A stretch of DNA of 55,341 nucleotides from Rhizobium sp. ASV20 (lineage in GTDB: Bacteria; Pseudomonadota; Alphaproteobacteria; Rhizobiales; Rhizobiaceae), in the NCBI RefSeq assembly GCF_016429015.1, contig NZ_JAELTU010000030.1, positions 1 through 55,341 on the forward strand, given 5' to 3'. A program made the position numbers and the translations under genes. Positions within the stretch are counted from its first letter, which is position 1. Each line of letters starts with the position of its first letter. Under the pieces are notes generated by a model that saw only the letters and a list, made by a program, of their open reading frames with translations, did not search any database and was not told the origin of the DNA. Positions 35,424-44,999 of this stretch are shown piece after piece.

Positions 35424-36374
35424 TTATTCGCCGGCTGCGTCGAGCAGGCGCATGGCATCATCGGAAAGCGAAAGCTTCGCCGAATTGATTAGCGCGTCGA
35501 GCTGGCCGAGGCTAGTCGCGCTGGCGATCGGTGCGGTCACGCCGCGCTTGCGCAGCAGCCAGGCAAGCGCGATCTCGGCGGCCTTCGCGCCGGTTTCGGC
35601 CGCGACCTTGTCGAGCGCTGCAAGGATGCGCAGGCCCTTGTCGTCGAGATAGGCGGCAACCCGGTTTTCACGCGCACGCCCCTCGGTATCGGCCTTGGTC
35701 CGGTACTTGCCGGTCAGGAAGCCGGCGGCAAGGCTGAAATAAGTGATGACGCCGATCTCTTCCCTGACGCAGAGATCCGCCAACGGCCCTTCGAAGCTGT
35801 CGCGGGCGTAGAGATTATATTCCGGCTGCAGCACGTCGTAGCGTGGCAGGCCCGCCTTGGCGGCGGCATCGAGCGAAGCCTGCAGTTGCGTCGCATCGAG
35901 GTTCGAGCAGCCGACATGGCGGATCTTGCCCTGTTCCTTCAGCTTGGCGTAGGCGGCAAGCGACTCCTCATGCGGCGTCTCGGGATCTGGCCAATGCGAG
36001 AGATAAAGGTCGATGTGATCGGTCTGCAGCCGCTGCAGCGAAGCCTCCGCCGCCTTGATGATGTAATCGGCCTTGAGGCCTTTCTTGTCCGGCCCCATCT
36101 CCGATCCGACCTTGGTGATGATGATCGCCTTGTCGCGGGAGACGCGACCCTGCTTCAACCACTTGCCGATGATCTCTTCGGAATCGCCGCCCTTGTTGCC
36201 GGGAACCCAGCGCGAATAGACATCGGCCGTGTCGATCGTGTTGAAGCCGGCGTCGAAGAAGGCGTCGAGCAGTGCGTAGGAGGTTTTCTCATCGGCCGTC
36301 CAGCCGAAGACGTTGCCGCCGAACACGATGGGGGCGACAAACAGATCGGTTCGTCCAAGCTTGCGCATGTCCAT
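35424..36374 (-). CDS. Aldo/keto reductase
   Basis: A 316-residue reductase beginning MDMRKLGRTDLFVAPIVFGG. The catalytic Asp and Tyr are in NTIDTADVYSRW, the Lys in AIIITKVG, the His in LYLSHWPDP, and the NADP(H) site in VTAPIASATSLGQLDAL. It belongs to the YajO/Tas-like subgroup. GGAGAG lies 5 bases before the ATG at 36374. It precedes the GNAT gene with a 13-base gap, which suggests a two-gene operon. It is less than 50% alike by eye to the other reductase at 32.2-33.2 kb, so this is not a recent duplication. Confidence 0.9.
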   Translation of the reverse strand: MDMRKLGRTDLFVAPIVFGGNVFGWTADEKTSYALLDAFFDAGFNTIDTADVYSRWVPGNKGGDSEEIIGKWLKQGRVSRDKAIIITKVGSEMGPDKKGLKADYIIKAAEASLQRLQTDHIDLYLSHWPDPETPHEESLAAYAKLKEQGKIRHVGCSNLDATQLQASLDAAAKAGLPRYDVLQPEYNLYARDSFEGPLADLCVREEIGVITYFSLAAGFLTGKYRTKADTEGRARENRVAAYLDDKGLRILAALDKVAAETGAKAAEIALAWLLRKRGVTAPIASATSLGQLDALINSAKLSLSDDAMRLLDAAGE

Positions 36375-36480
36375 GATATCTCTCCAAATCACTTGAGGGG
36401 CAGGCCGGCCAAAGGAGAGCCGGCGCGAAGGGATAAGGCAGGCTAACGGCCTTTTCAGACAAACGCCACAAACGATTTCT

Positions 36481-37479
36481 TTATTCCGCCGTCGAGCGCC
36501 GATAGTGGCTGGGCGGCAGCGCGTTGTATTTTGACCAGACGCGCCGCATATGCCGCGGCGAGGCGAAGCCGGATTTTTCCGCCACGCGCTCCATGTCCAG
36601 CCGTGAATTGGCTAGCACGTCGCGCGCCAGCGCGACGCGCATCAGATTGACATAGGCCGTCACCGACAGGCCGGCATGCTCCTGAAACAGCCGTGAAATA
36701 TGCCGCGCGCTCATCGCGCCGACGCCCGCAAGCTCGGAGAGTGACCAGCTATGGGCCGGATCGGCCATGATCGCATCCTGAACGCGATGGATGGCGGGAT
36801 GCATGTGGTTGCGGCCGCTGAGCCAGGGCGAAAGCTGCGGCTCAGCGCCCGTCCGACGCATGTAGACGACCATGTGCCGGGCAATCGTCAGCGCGGTCAC
36901 CGGCGAGGTCAGCTTGGAGGCGAGGTGCAGCATCAGGTCCGTGCCGGTCGTGATGCCGGCGCTCGAATAGCGATCGCGGTCTTCCACATAGAGCCGGTTG
37001 TCGAGAACCCTTGCTGTCGGCGCATATTCCCGAACTTCATCGAGGCAGGCGGTATGCGTGGTGCAGGCATAGCCGTCCATCAGGCCTGCCCGGGCCGCCA
37101 ACACCGCACCCGAGCAGATGGTGACGAGGGTGATCCCCTGGCGGATCGCGCCTTTCAGCCAGGTCGCAAGCATTTCCAGTTCCGGCTCGATATCGTCGGC
37201 ATCGTCCGGCGGCGTGACGCCGCCTGACAGAATGACATAGGCGTCATCCGGAATGTGATCGGGAAGCGGCTTGAGATCGGCAAGCGTCAGCCCGACCGAC
37301 GTCGTCTGCCGCGGCTGGGTGGCGATGAACTGATAATCGAACAGGACGTCGTCCTGTTCGATATTGGCGCGACGCAGCACCTCCACCGGCCCCGCCACGT
37401 CCATCAGCAGCGTATAGGGCGGCAGAAGCACGTAGACGGGAATGATCCGCCGATGGAGGTCCCGGTCGCTTTGGGTCAT
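36481..37479 (-). CDS. GlxA-type regulator: DJ-1/PfpI domain plus AraC helix-turn-helix
   Basis: A 332-residue fusion. Residues of about 15-190 form a DJ-1/PfpI fold with the nucleophile-elbow-like TICSGAVLAARAG; residues of about 230-325 are an AraC/XylS DNA-binding domain (AHSWSLSELAGVGAMSARHI, ARDVLANSRLDMERVAEKSG, FASPRHMRRVW). GlxA regulators sense amine or carbonyl metabolites. The start overlaps the stop of the isochorismatase gene in ATGA, so the two are translationally coupled and the hydrolase is a likely target or ligand-modifying partner. Confidence 0.92.
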   Translation of the reverse strand: MTQSDRDLHRRIIPVYVLLPPYTLLMDVAGPVEVLRRANIEQDDVLFDYQFIATQPRQTTSVGLTLADLKPLPDHIPDDAYVILSGGVTPPDDADDIEPELEMLATWLKGAIRQGITLVTICSGAVLAARAGLMDGYACTTHTACLDEVREYAPTARVLDNRLYVEDRDRYSSAGITTGTDLMLHLASKLTSPVTALTIARHMVVYMRRTGAEPQLSPWLSGRNHMHPAIHRVQDAIMADPAHSWSLSELAGVGAMSARHISRLFQEHAGLSVTAYVNLMRVALARDVLANSRLDMERVAEKSGFASPRHMRRVWSKYNALPPSHYRRSTAE

Positions 37480-38045
37480 GCGGCACTCCGGATCGGTGCG
37501 GCGGCGAGCGCTTCCTCGACCGTAGCGATGCGGGCGAAGCGGTCGGCCAGCACCAGCTCGCTGCGCTTCTTGATATCGTCGACGCTGAAAACGGTGCCCG
37601 AGGCGTGCGTCATCGGGAAGGTCAGCGTCGCCTCCGTGACGTAATCGACCTCATAGCCGAGATCGGACGCGTGCCGGGTGGTGGTTTCGCAGCACTGCTC
37701 GGTGCGGATACCAGAAACAATGACCCTGCTGATGCCGTTTGCCACCAGCCAGACATCGAGGCCCGAGCCGACAAGCGCCGAGTGGCGGCGCTTGTGAAAC
37801 ACGGCATCGGCCTCGAGCGAGATTTCGTCGAGCTTGCGCACATAGCCGCTCTCCAGGCTGAAATGCGCGCTGCCGTCCTCGACGTGGAAAATCTGGACGA
37901 CCGGAATGCCCTTCGCCTTGGCACCGTCGATCAGCGCCTGCAGGCGGGTCGTGAAGGCAGGCAGGTCATCGGTTCGCCAGTAAGGGCGCTGGCGGAAAGA
38001 TTCCTGAACATCGATGACGAGTAGCGCAGTATCCGTATGGGACAT
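37476..38045 (-). CDS. Isochorismatase-like cysteine hydrolase
   Basis: A 189-residue protein with the cysteine hydrolase triad: Asp12 (VIDVQESF), Lys85 (FHKRRHSALVGS) and Cys118 (GIRTEQCCETT). The subgroup includes nicotinamidases, N-carbamoyl-sarcosine amidases and uncharacterised amidases; no feature singles out one. AGGAG precedes the ATG at 38045 by 9 bases; an in-frame ATG at 38189 is rejected. The gene overlaps the GlxA-type regulator by 4 bases and probably forms a two-gene operon that begins here. Confidence 0.9.
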   Translation of the reverse strand: MSHTDTALLVIDVQESFRQRPYWRTDDLPAFTTRLQALIDGAKAKGIPVVQIFHVEDGSAHFSLESGYVRKLDEISLEADAVFHKRRHSALVGSGLDVWLVANGISRVIVSGIRTEQCCETTTRHASDLGYEVDYVTEATLTFPMTHASGTVFSVDDIKKRSELVLADRFARIATVEEALAAAPIRSAA

Positions 38046-38361
38046 TTTCGTATCTCCTGTGCTTGAAGGATAGCCGAAGCTAGACGCGCTTTGAAAGCTT
38101 CGAAAGCCATCTGGCAGACAGAAAGCGGACAAATACGGACATAGAAAAGGGCCATCGGACAGCTGCGTTTCCGTGCTGAGGTCCGCCAAGGCGTTGCACC
38201 TTGAGGAAGGGCCGAATAAGGTTGCCGCCGGTTTCGTCCAAAGCGGAATGGCCTCGTTTCGCTTTACCCATCGTGTTCACAAATGGATCCCGCCGGATGG
38301 GCAGCATCGCGAATAACGCCATGCGACCCTCCGCTTCGGGTGATGCTTCAGGAGAGACATC
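38046..38361. other. Divergent intergenic region without a gene
   Basis: This 316-base interval lies between the isochorismatase operon (leftward) and the Gfo/Idh/MocA gene (rightward) and must hold both promoters. I find no ORF with a ribosome site. An imperfect palindrome of 18 bases centred on AAGCTT lies at 38089-38106, about 45 bases before the hydrolase start, and could be the GlxA-type regulator's operator. Confidence 0.4.
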
Positions 38362-39348
38362 ATGCTGCGTTTCGGAATTCTATCGACGGCGAAGATCGGC
38401 CGCGACGTGGTGGTGCCAGCTATTCAGGATGCGGAGAATTGCGTCGTCACTGCAATCGCCAGCCGCGATCTCGGTCGCGCACGGCAGATGGCGGACCGCT
38501 TCTCCGTGCCGCATGCTTTCGGTTCCTATGAGGAGATGCTCGCCTCCGACAAGATCGACGCCGTCTATATTCCCCTGCCGACCTCGCAGCATGCCGAATG
38601 GACCATCAAGGCGGCCGATGCCGGCAAGCATGTGCTTTGCGAAAAGCCGATCGTTCTGAAGGCCGAGCAAATCGACAGCCTGATCGCCGCTCGCGATCGC
38701 AACAAGGTCGTCGTGACGGAAGCCTACATGCTCACCTATACGCCGCTTTGGCGGAAGGTTCGTTCTTTGCTTGCCGATGGCGCCATTGGCCGCCTGCGGC
38801 ATGTCCAGGGTGTCTTCACCTATTTCAACCGGGATGCCAGCAACATGCGCAATATCCCGGCGCTTGGCGGCGGCGGCTTGCCCGACATCGGCGTCTACCC
38901 GACAATCAGCACCCGTTTCGTCACAGGCCGCGAGCCCCTGCGCGTTCAGGCGACGACCGAGCGCGATCCGGAATTCGGCACCGATATCTATTCCAGCGTC
39001 AAGGCCGATTTCGGCGACTTCGATCTCAGCTTCTATGTCTCGACACAGATGGCCAATCGGCAGGCTATGGTCTTCCACGGCACCGAAGGCTTCATCGAGG
39101 TGAAGTCGCCCTTCAATGCTGACAGGTATGGCGCGGAAGAGCTGGAACTGACCAACCGCAATCACCTCGAATCGCAGATCTTCCGCTTCCCCGACAGCCG
39201 GCAGTACAGACGCGAGGCGGAAGCCTTCGCCTCGGCTGCATTGGGTCAGGGTGCGGAAATCGTCTCGCTGGAAAGCTCGAAGCTCAATCAGAAGGTCATC
39301 GACGCCATCTACCGCGCAAGCGAAAAGGATGGCTGGGAGCCGGTCTGA
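38362..39348 (+). CDS. Gfo/Idh/MocA family oxidoreductase
   Basis: A 328-residue NAD(P)-dependent dehydrogenase. The Rossmann start is [19 protein letters not shown]; the family EKP motif is in [14 protein letters not shown]; the C-terminal alpha/beta domain (about residues 130-325) contains [10 protein letters not shown] and [11 protein letters not shown] with the conserved Asp-x-x-Val-Tyr-type active site. It acts on sugars, inositols or related polyols; the exact one cannot be told. CAGGAGAGAC lies before the ATG. It converges on the GtrA gene with 9 bases between stops. Confidence 0.9.
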   Translation: MLRFGILSTAKIGRDVVVPAIQDAENCVVTAIASRDLGRARQMADRFSVPHAFGSYEEMLASDKIDAVYIPLPTSQHAEWTIKAADAGKHVLCEKPIVLKAEQIDSLIAARDRNKVVVTEAYMLTYTPLWRKVRSLLADGAIGRLRHVQGVFTYFNRDASNMRNIPALGGGGLPDIGVYPTISTRFVTGREPLRVQATTERDPEFGTDIYSSVKADFGDFDLSFYVSTQMANRQAMVFHGTEGFIEVKSPFNADRYGAEELELTNRNHLESQIFRFPDSRQYRREAEAFASAALGQGAEIVSLESSKLNQKVIDAIYRASEKDGWEPV

Positions 39349-39357
39349 CTTAGCGTC

Positions 39358-39744
39358 TCAAGGATTTTGCCGGTGACGGAAGACGAAGCGTGAATAGCCA
39401 AAGAAGCTGAACGCCGTCGCCGCCGCCGAAGCAAGCGTCAGGGCGATGATTGGTCGTAGCGACGGTTCCGTCATCAGGAGCGAGCTGAACAGGGCATAGT
39501 TCAGCAGAGCCGACGTCAACCCGACCGAACCATAGCGAAAACCTTCCGCCGCGAGCGACCGGTCGGAGCGGCCGAAGGTGAAGTTGCGGTTGAGCACCCA
39601 GGTGGCGAGCAGTGCGCTCGGGATCGAGATGGCTCGGCCGACAAAGGGGCCGAGCGGTGTGAACCAGATCAGAAGATGCAGCACACCGGCATCGACCACA
39701 AAGCCAACGCCGCCGGCGATCAGGAAGCGAAAGAGCTTCTTCAT
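39358..39744 (-). CDS. GtrA-like membrane protein
   Basis: A 128-residue protein with four hydrophobic helices and the GtrA pattern (FLIAGGVGFVVDAGVLHLL near the start, ATWVLNRNFTFG in the middle, FGYSRFVFRH at the end). GtrA-family proteins are thought to flip or position lipid-linked sugars in the inner membrane. The start overlaps the stop of the GT2 gene in ATGA, so it is translationally coupled to it, the classic GtrA/GtrB-like pair that loads and flips undecaprenyl-phosphate sugar. Confidence 0.88.
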   Translation of the reverse strand: MKKLFRFLIAGGVGFVVDAGVLHLLIWFTPLGPFVGRAISIPSALLATWVLNRNFTFGRSDRSLAAEGFRYGSVGLTSALLNYALFSSLLMTEPSLRPIIALTLASAAATAFSFFGYSRFVFRHRQNP

Positions 39745-40754
39745 GCAGCTTTCGCCCTTTTCTTCCGGCTGGCGGGCTTTTCGAGTTCGGTCATGTAAAC
39801 AGTGCGCTCATTGCCGATCTGCGGGGACGCCAGCTTGGGCAGGCTCATATAGTGGATACGCAGATGCTCCGCACGGGCACGGGCAACCGAGTCCAGAATC
39901 AGGCCGGCCGTAAACAGCATGAAAGCGATCATCGTCAGCCCCACGGAGAGGATCCACGTCGGCATCCGCGTCACGAAGCCGGTCTCGAAATATTCGATGA
40001 AGACCGGGATCGAGAAGCCGATGCTCATTTCCATGCAAATGACGCCCAGAATGCCATAGAATGCGAAGGGTCGCGTTTCCTTCATCAGCATGGCGAACAT
40101 CCAGAGGATCTTGCCGCCGTCGCGGAAGGTCGAGAGCTTCGAATGCGAGCCTTCCGGCCGTCTGCCGTAATCGAGTTCCAGTTCGCTGACAGGAAGCTTC
40201 AGACGTGAAGCGTGAACCGACATTTCCGTTTCGATCTCGAAGCCGCCCGATACGGCGGGGAAGCTTTTGACGAAACGGCGCGAAAAGGCGCGATAGCCGG
40301 AGAAGATGTCCGTGAAGTCGGTGCCGAATATCGAGCGATAAAGCCAGTTGAAAATGCGATTGCCGAAGGCATGGCCCTGTCGGCCGGCATCGTTATGAAC
40401 GTTGCGGCGGGTGCCGACGACCATGTCGGATCCCTCCGTCAGCAGCGTGCGGATCAAATCCTCGGCGTCCTCGGGGGCATAGGTGCCGTCGCCATCGGCC
40501 ATCAGATAGATATCGGCCTCGATGTCGGCGAACATGCGGCGTACCACATGGCCCTTGCCCTGCCGGCGCTCACGCACCACGTTTGCGCCCGCGAGCATGG
40601 CCTGAAGTGCCGTGCCGTCGGTGGAGTTGTTGTCATAGACATAGATGCTGGCTTGCGGAATGGCCTGGCGGAAGCCGCGCACGACATTCCCGATCGTGGC
40701 TGCTTCGTTGTAGCAGGGTAGCAGGACGGCGATGTTCAGCTTCTCATTCCACAT
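39741..40754 (-). CDS. Glycosyltransferase family 2 (GtrB/DPM1-like)
   Basis: A 337-residue GT2 enzyme. The nucleotide-sugar part has AVLLPCYNEAATIGNVVRGF and the DxD-containing YLMADGDGTYAPEDAEDLI; the acceptor side has RRPEGSHSKLSTFRDG; two membrane segments (about residues 235-255 and 270-295) follow, as in polyprenyl-phosphate glycosyltransferases. It should transfer a sugar from its nucleotide to polyprenyl phosphate on the cytoplasmic side. It is upstream of and coupled to GtrA, and divergent from a polytopic GT-C-like gene. Confidence 0.92.
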   Translation of the reverse strand: MWNEKLNIAVLLPCYNEAATIGNVVRGFRQAIPQASIYVYDNNSTDGTALQAMLAGANVVRERRQGKGHVVRRMFADIEADIYLMADGDGTYAPEDAEDLIRTLLTEGSDMVVGTRRNVHNDAGRQGHAFGNRIFNWLYRSIFGTDFTDIFSGYRAFSRRFVKSFPAVSGGFEIETEMSVHASRLKLPVSELELDYGRRPEGSHSKLSTFRDGGKILWMFAMLMKETRPFAFYGILGVICMEMSIGFSIPVFIEYFETGFVTRMPTWILSVGLTMIAFMLFTAGLILDSVARARAEHLRIHYMSLPKLASPQIGNERTVYMTELEKPASRKKRAKAA

Positions 40755-40991
40755 GATCTTGGCCGCTTCCTACGCGTGATATCAAGTTGTGCCCGATGGA
40801 CGATCCGGGCGAGAGCTTATCGCGCTGCCTGTTAATAAGACCCTATGGTTGCGAAGGAAAAATGGCCGCAGATTGGGCCGGAAAAAACATTATCGTGATG
40901 ACTGTCGCGGCCGACGCCAGCTTTACTTTTTTTTGATAGGCGGCCGCTAGTGTGATCCCCCGAACATCCTTCAAGTCCGGGGTTTATCCGC

Positions 40992-42821
40992 ATGACGCAG
41001 ACGCTGACAATCTCGCCCGAAGCAGCGCCTGCACCAGGCAGGACAGCGTCCACACGCTGGTCGCATCCTGTCCTTGTGCCGTTGATCTACTGCATTCTGC
41101 TCATCGCTGCCCAGCTGCTCATTCACCGTAACCTTGCCGACTATGTCGGCCCCGATAATGACGATGCCATGCGCCTGGTCGAGGTTCGCGATTTCCTCGC
41201 GGGTCAGGGCTGGTTTGACATGATGCAATATCGGCTTGGCCTCGATGGCGGAACGCTGATGCATTGGTCGCGCTTCATCGATCTGCCGATTGCAGGCCTT
41301 ATTCTCTTCTTCCGGATGTTCTTCTCGCCCGAAGGGGCCGAGGCGGCGGCGCTGACCGTCTGGCCGCTGATGCTGATCGTGCCGCTGATGGCCTTCATGG
41401 GCCTCGCGGGTCGTCGCATTGCCGGCGTCGAAGGCATGCATTTCTCGCTGCTGATGACGGCATTGTTCGTGCTGCTCTCGCCGCGTTTTGTGCCGGGATC
41501 CATCGATCACGACAATGTCCAGCTCGGTCTTGTCGCCCTTGCTGTCTCGATGCTGGTCGACGAGAGCTACAAGCCACGCAATTTCGCCATTGCCGCCGTT
41601 GCCCTTGCTATCCAGCTTGGCATCGGCGCGGAAACGACGCCTTTCGTTGCTTTCGCCTGCGTGGCGGTGGCCTGCCTTTGGGCGTGGGATGGCGAGCGGT
41701 TCGCGCCGGCCGCAAAGGCTTTCGCATTGACGTTGACGATTGCCGTCAGTGCCGCGTTTTTCTTGCTCGTGCCGCCGCGTTTCTATTCGATGGTCACCTG
41801 CGACAATCTCTCGCTCGGCTTTTACGGCATAATAAGCGCCGGCTGCGTCGGACTGCTGCTATCTGCCGTTTTCGCCAGCCGCCTGTCGCAGCCCTGGCGT
41901 CTGGCGGTGCTTGCTGCCAATGGCGCATTCGTATTGGCAACGACGGTTGCGCTTGCACCGCAATGCCTGCGCAATCCGCTTGCCGACCTGGATCCCATGC
42001 TGATCGACCTCTGGCTGAGCCGGGTAACCGAGGCGCAGTCGATCGTCTCCATCATCCACCGGCAGCCGGAGATGCTGGGTGCGTTCTATGCGACAAGCTT
42101 GATCGCTATGATCGTGTGCGCGGTCCGCATACTGCGCGGCGAGCGGGCTCGCCTGCACGCGGTTCTGATCGCCCTGATCGCCGTCAATTGGATCATAACG
42201 CTCGTGCAGGTCCGTGGCGCGGAATTTGCCAATCTGTTGGCCATCCCGCCGCTGGCACTGTTGCTCGCGGAGCTGCGCCGCATTTCGATGGCTGACACCA
42301 AAAACATCCGGGCATCCCTGGTCTATGTGGGTACGGCACTGATCTCAGTGCCCATGGTCTGGGCTGTCGGCGGCACGCTGGCATTGAAAGGTGTGGTCAA
42401 TGGCTTTGTGGAGTCAAAGGCCGAGGAAACGGTGGATTGCGCGTCGAAGCAGGCGCTGGTGCCTATCGTCGGTCTTGAGCCTGGCGTGATTGTCGCAGCT
42501 TCCAATATGGGAGCACCGCTTCTGCGCTTCACGCCACACCGCACGCTCTCTGGTCCCTATCATCGCGATCCCGATGGGATGCTGGCCGAGCTCAATATCG
42601 GTCTTGCTCAGCCGGCGGAGGCGGAAGCGCTCTTGCGCAAGACGCATGTGACGCTGGTTGCCTTCTGCAAGGGGGATCCGCAGGTGCAGCTATTGTCCGA
42701 GCGCAATCCCAAGGGTCTGTATGCCCGCTTGAGTGCCGGCGATGTGCCTGCTTATCTGGAGCCGATGCCGGCTTCGACCAAGTCGGATGTGCAGTTTTTC
42801 CGCTTCAAGCCGCAGGGCTGA
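40992..42821 (+). CDS. Polytopic GT-C-like membrane glycosyltransferase
   Basis: A 609-residue protein with about 10-12 membrane segments, the first near residues 24-46, and a soluble C-terminal part from about residue 460. The first periplasmic loop holds VGPDNDDAMRLVEVRDFL with an Asp-Asn-Asp pattern and, further on, MHWSRFIDLP; such an acidic motif in loop 1 is the hallmark of GT-C enzymes that use lipid-linked sugars. It is divergent from the GT2/GtrA pair (237 bases apart), which would supply the donor. The acceptor (polysaccharide, lipid or protein) is unknown. Confidence 0.75.
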   Translation: MTQTLTISPEAAPAPGRTASTRWSHPVLVPLIYCILLIAAQLLIHRNLADYVGPDNDDAMRLVEVRDFLAGQGWFDMMQYRLGLDGGTLMHWSRFIDLPIAGLILFFRMFFSPEGAEAAALTVWPLMLIVPLMAFMGLAGRRIAGVEGMHFSLLMTALFVLLSPRFVPGSIDHDNVQLGLVALAVSMLVDESYKPRNFAIAAVALAIQLGIGAETTPFVAFACVAVACLWAWDGERFAPAAKAFALTLTIAVSAAFFLLVPPRFYSMVTCDNLSLGFYGIISAGCVGLLLSAVFASRLSQPWRLAVLAANGAFVLATTVALAPQCLRNPLADLDPMLIDLWLSRVTEAQSIVSIIHRQPEMLGAFYATSLIAMIVCAVRILRGERARLHAVLIALIAVNWIITLVQVRGAEFANLLAIPPLALLLAELRRISMADTKNIRASLVYVGTALISVPMVWAVGGTLALKGVVNGFVESKAEETVDCASKQALVPIVGLEPGVIVAASNMGAPLLRFTPHRTLSGPYHRDPDGMLAELNIGLAQPAEAEALLRKTHVTLVAFCKGDPQVQLLSERNPKGLYARLSAGDVPAYLEPMPASTKSDVQFFRFKPQG

Positions 42822-42913
42822 GCAGGGAGCTAATCCCATAAGAATGCTCGGCGGTTTTCAAGCGAACAGCATGAGCGGAATGGCCCGGAGATTTTCGGAA
42901 GTGGGGATCCGCG

Positions 42914-43144
42914 TCAGGCGCGGCGACGGTGCTCCATCACATCGGCTGTCACGAGATAGCCGATGAAGCCGAGGTTGTAGCCGCCGAGCGCCATGAACAA
43001 AGTGGTCAGTGGTGGAGGAGTGACCGACATCGCGACGGCCGCCATGAAGGCGATGCTCATCAGAGCCACGCCGAGCAAGGCGCCGATGGTGGAGCGCTGC
43101 AGGCCGGCGGCAATTCCGATGATCGTTGCGGTCGCGAATATCAT
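42914..43144 (-). CDS. Small membrane protein, function unknown
   Basis: A 76-residue protein with two hydrophobic stretches (about residues 2-35 and 42-65) and a basic end (EHRRRA). ATGGAGCG lies before the ATG. I recognise no family. It converges on the GT-C-like gene. An EcfG-like promoter may lie 81 bases upstream, so it may belong to the same general stress regulon as the small genes near 3.5 kb and 16.2 kb. Confidence 0.6.
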   Translation of the reverse strand: MIFATATIIGIAAGLQRSTIGALLGVALMSIAFMAAVAMSVTPPPLTTLFMALGGYNLGFIGYLVTADVMEHRRRA

Positions 43145-43224
43145 CGCTCCATATCCTCTTTACCAAGAACCAGTTTGCACAGCTTTACGTGCGGATGGCT
43201 AAAAAAGCCTTTGTCAGTAAGGTT

Positions 43225-43249
43225 AACGCTTGATGAAGCAATAAGCTCC
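43225..43249 (-). promoter_or_regulatory. Possible EcfG-like promoter of the small membrane protein
   Basis: On the minus strand GGAGC (43249-43245), 16 bases, CGTT (43228-43225). The spacing is exact and the -10 element perfect, with one mismatch in the -35 (GGAAC expected). It lies 81 bases before the start of the 76-residue gene. Chance occurrence cannot be excluded. Confidence 0.35.
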
Positions 43250-43382
43250 ACGCTCTCTATGGGACCTGCAAAGGAGGCGACGACTCCTCAAATATGCGCA
43301 CAATCCCCATTTTCGATCGATTCAGACTTAAGGGGTATGCACAAGGCTCCGCATTTTCCGCGACATCGGCTAGAAAGAGGAC

Positions 43383-44999
43383 ATGAGCAGCTTTTTTGAG
43401 AATGATTCGCCCTCGAACCTGACGGAATATTCCGTTTCGGAATTGTCCGGATCGATCAAGCGCACCGTCGAGAATGCGTTTGATCAGGTGCGCGTGCGCG
43501 GTGAAATCTCCGGCTATCGTGGGCCGCATTCCTCTGGCCATGCCTATTTCTCACTGAAGGATGACCGGTCCCGCATCGATGCGGTCATCTGGAAAGGCAG
43601 CTTTTCCAAGCTAAAATTCCGCCCTGAAGAGGGGATGGAGGTGATCGCGACCGGCAAGGTGACGACCTTCCCGGGCTCGTCGAAATATCAGATCGTCATC
43701 GAGAGCCTGGAGCCGGCCGGCGCCGGCGCTCTGATGGCGCTCCTGGAGGAGCGTAAGCGCAAGCTTGGTGCCGAAGGCCTGTTCGATGCCGAGCGCAAGC
43801 GCAGGCTGCCCTTCATGCCTGCCGTGATCGGCGTGGTGACCTCGCCGACCGGCGCCGTCATTCGCGATATTCTGCACCGCATCTCCGATCGCTTTCCCGT
43901 GCATGTGCTGGTCTGGCCGGTGAAGGTGCAGGGCGATGGCTCCGGCGACGAGGTGGCGAACGCCATTCGCGGCTTCAACGAGTTTGAGCCTGACGGCCGG
44001 ATCCCGCGACCTGATGTGCTGATCGTTGCGCGCGGTGGCGGCAGCCTCGAAGATCTCTGGAGTTTTAACGACGAAGCCGTCGTTCGGGCTGCTGCCGCGA
44101 GCGAAATCCCGTTGATCTCCGCCGTCGGTCACGAGACCGATTGGACCTTGATCGACTACGCCGCCGACATGCGCGCTCCAACGCCGACGGGTGCCGCCGA
44201 AATGGCCGTGCCGGTCAAAGCGGAACTTGAGGCGCAGCTTGCAAGCCTTGCCGCCCGACTGCAGGGCGGAGTGGGCAGGCAGATGGATCAGCGACGGCAG
44301 GCGGTGCGCGCGTTGCTGCGCGCCCTGCCGTCGCTCGACCAGATCCTGGCCCTGCCGCGCCGCCGCTTCGATGAGGCAGCCGCCGGCCTCGGCCGTGGCT
44401 TGGAGCTGAACACGCTGAACAAGCGCCGCTCCTTCGAGCGCATGGCCTCGCAGCTGCGGCCGGATATCCTGTCGAACCGGATCGCCGAGCGCCGCCAGCA
44501 GTTGAGTGAGCGGATGACCCGTGCGGAGCGCACCATCGAGCGCATGCTCGACCGCTCGCGCGCTCGCATCGAACGGGCCGATGCCGTCTTCGCCACGCTG
44601 CCCTCGCGCCTCGAAGCGCAAACGGGTCGCGCCCGCGATCGCCTCGGCAATCTCGCCCGTCAGGCCGACACCGCCATCCGTCACCAGCTGACCCGTGCGC
44701 GCAGCGAACTGGTAGCGCAGGAGCGTATCCTGCAGTCGCTTTCCTACAAGAATGTCCTGAAGCGCGGCTATGCCGTCGTGCGTGACGAGGACGACCGCCC
44801 GGTTTCGCTGGCAGCGGCACTTTCGACGGGTGCGGCCATCTCGATCGAGTTTGCCGACGGCCGCATCGGTGCCGTCACGGGCGATGATGCCGCTCCGCCG
44901 TCGTCATCCACGCCGCCATCAGGCGCGTCGTCTTCGAAGAAGCGCGCCGCCAAGCCGGCGGAGACTGCCGCCCCACCGAAACAGGGAAGCCTCTTCTGA
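43383..44999 (+). CDS. xseA: Exodeoxyribonuclease VII large subunit
   Basis: A 538-residue XseA. The N-terminal OB fold (about residues 20-115) has the [20 protein letters not shown] segment; the catalytic domain contains [36 protein letters not shown] and [17 protein letters not shown]; a long coiled coil follows, then a Ser/Pro/Ala-rich tail not seen in enterobacterial versions. With XseB it degrades single-stranded DNA into oligonucleotides in repair. The TGA stop overlaps the ATG of the next gene, so translation is coupled. Confidence 0.96.
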   Translation: MSSFFENDSPSNLTEYSVSELSGSIKRTVENAFDQVRVRGEISGYRGPHSSGHAYFSLKDDRSRIDAVIWKGSFSKLKFRPEEGMEVIATGKVTTFPGSSKYQIVIESLEPAGAGALMALLEERKRKLGAEGLFDAERKRRLPFMPAVIGVVTSPTGAVIRDILHRISDRFPVHVLVWPVKVQGDGSGDEVANAIRGFNEFEPDGRIPRPDVLIVARGGGSLEDLWSFNDEAVVRAAAASEIPLISAVGHETDWTLIDYAADMRAPTPTGAAEMAVPVKAELEAQLASLAARLQGGVGRQMDQRRQAVRALLRALPSLDQILALPRRRFDEAAAGLGRGLELNTLNKRRSFERMASQLRPDILSNRIAERRQQLSERMTRAERTIERMLDRSRARIERADAVFATLPSRLEAQTGRARDRLGNLARQADTAIRHQLTRARSELVAQERILQSLSYKNVLKRGYAVVRDEDDRPVSLAAALSTGAAISIEFADGRIGAVTGDDAAPPSSSTPPSGASSSKKRAAKPAETAAPPKQGSLF

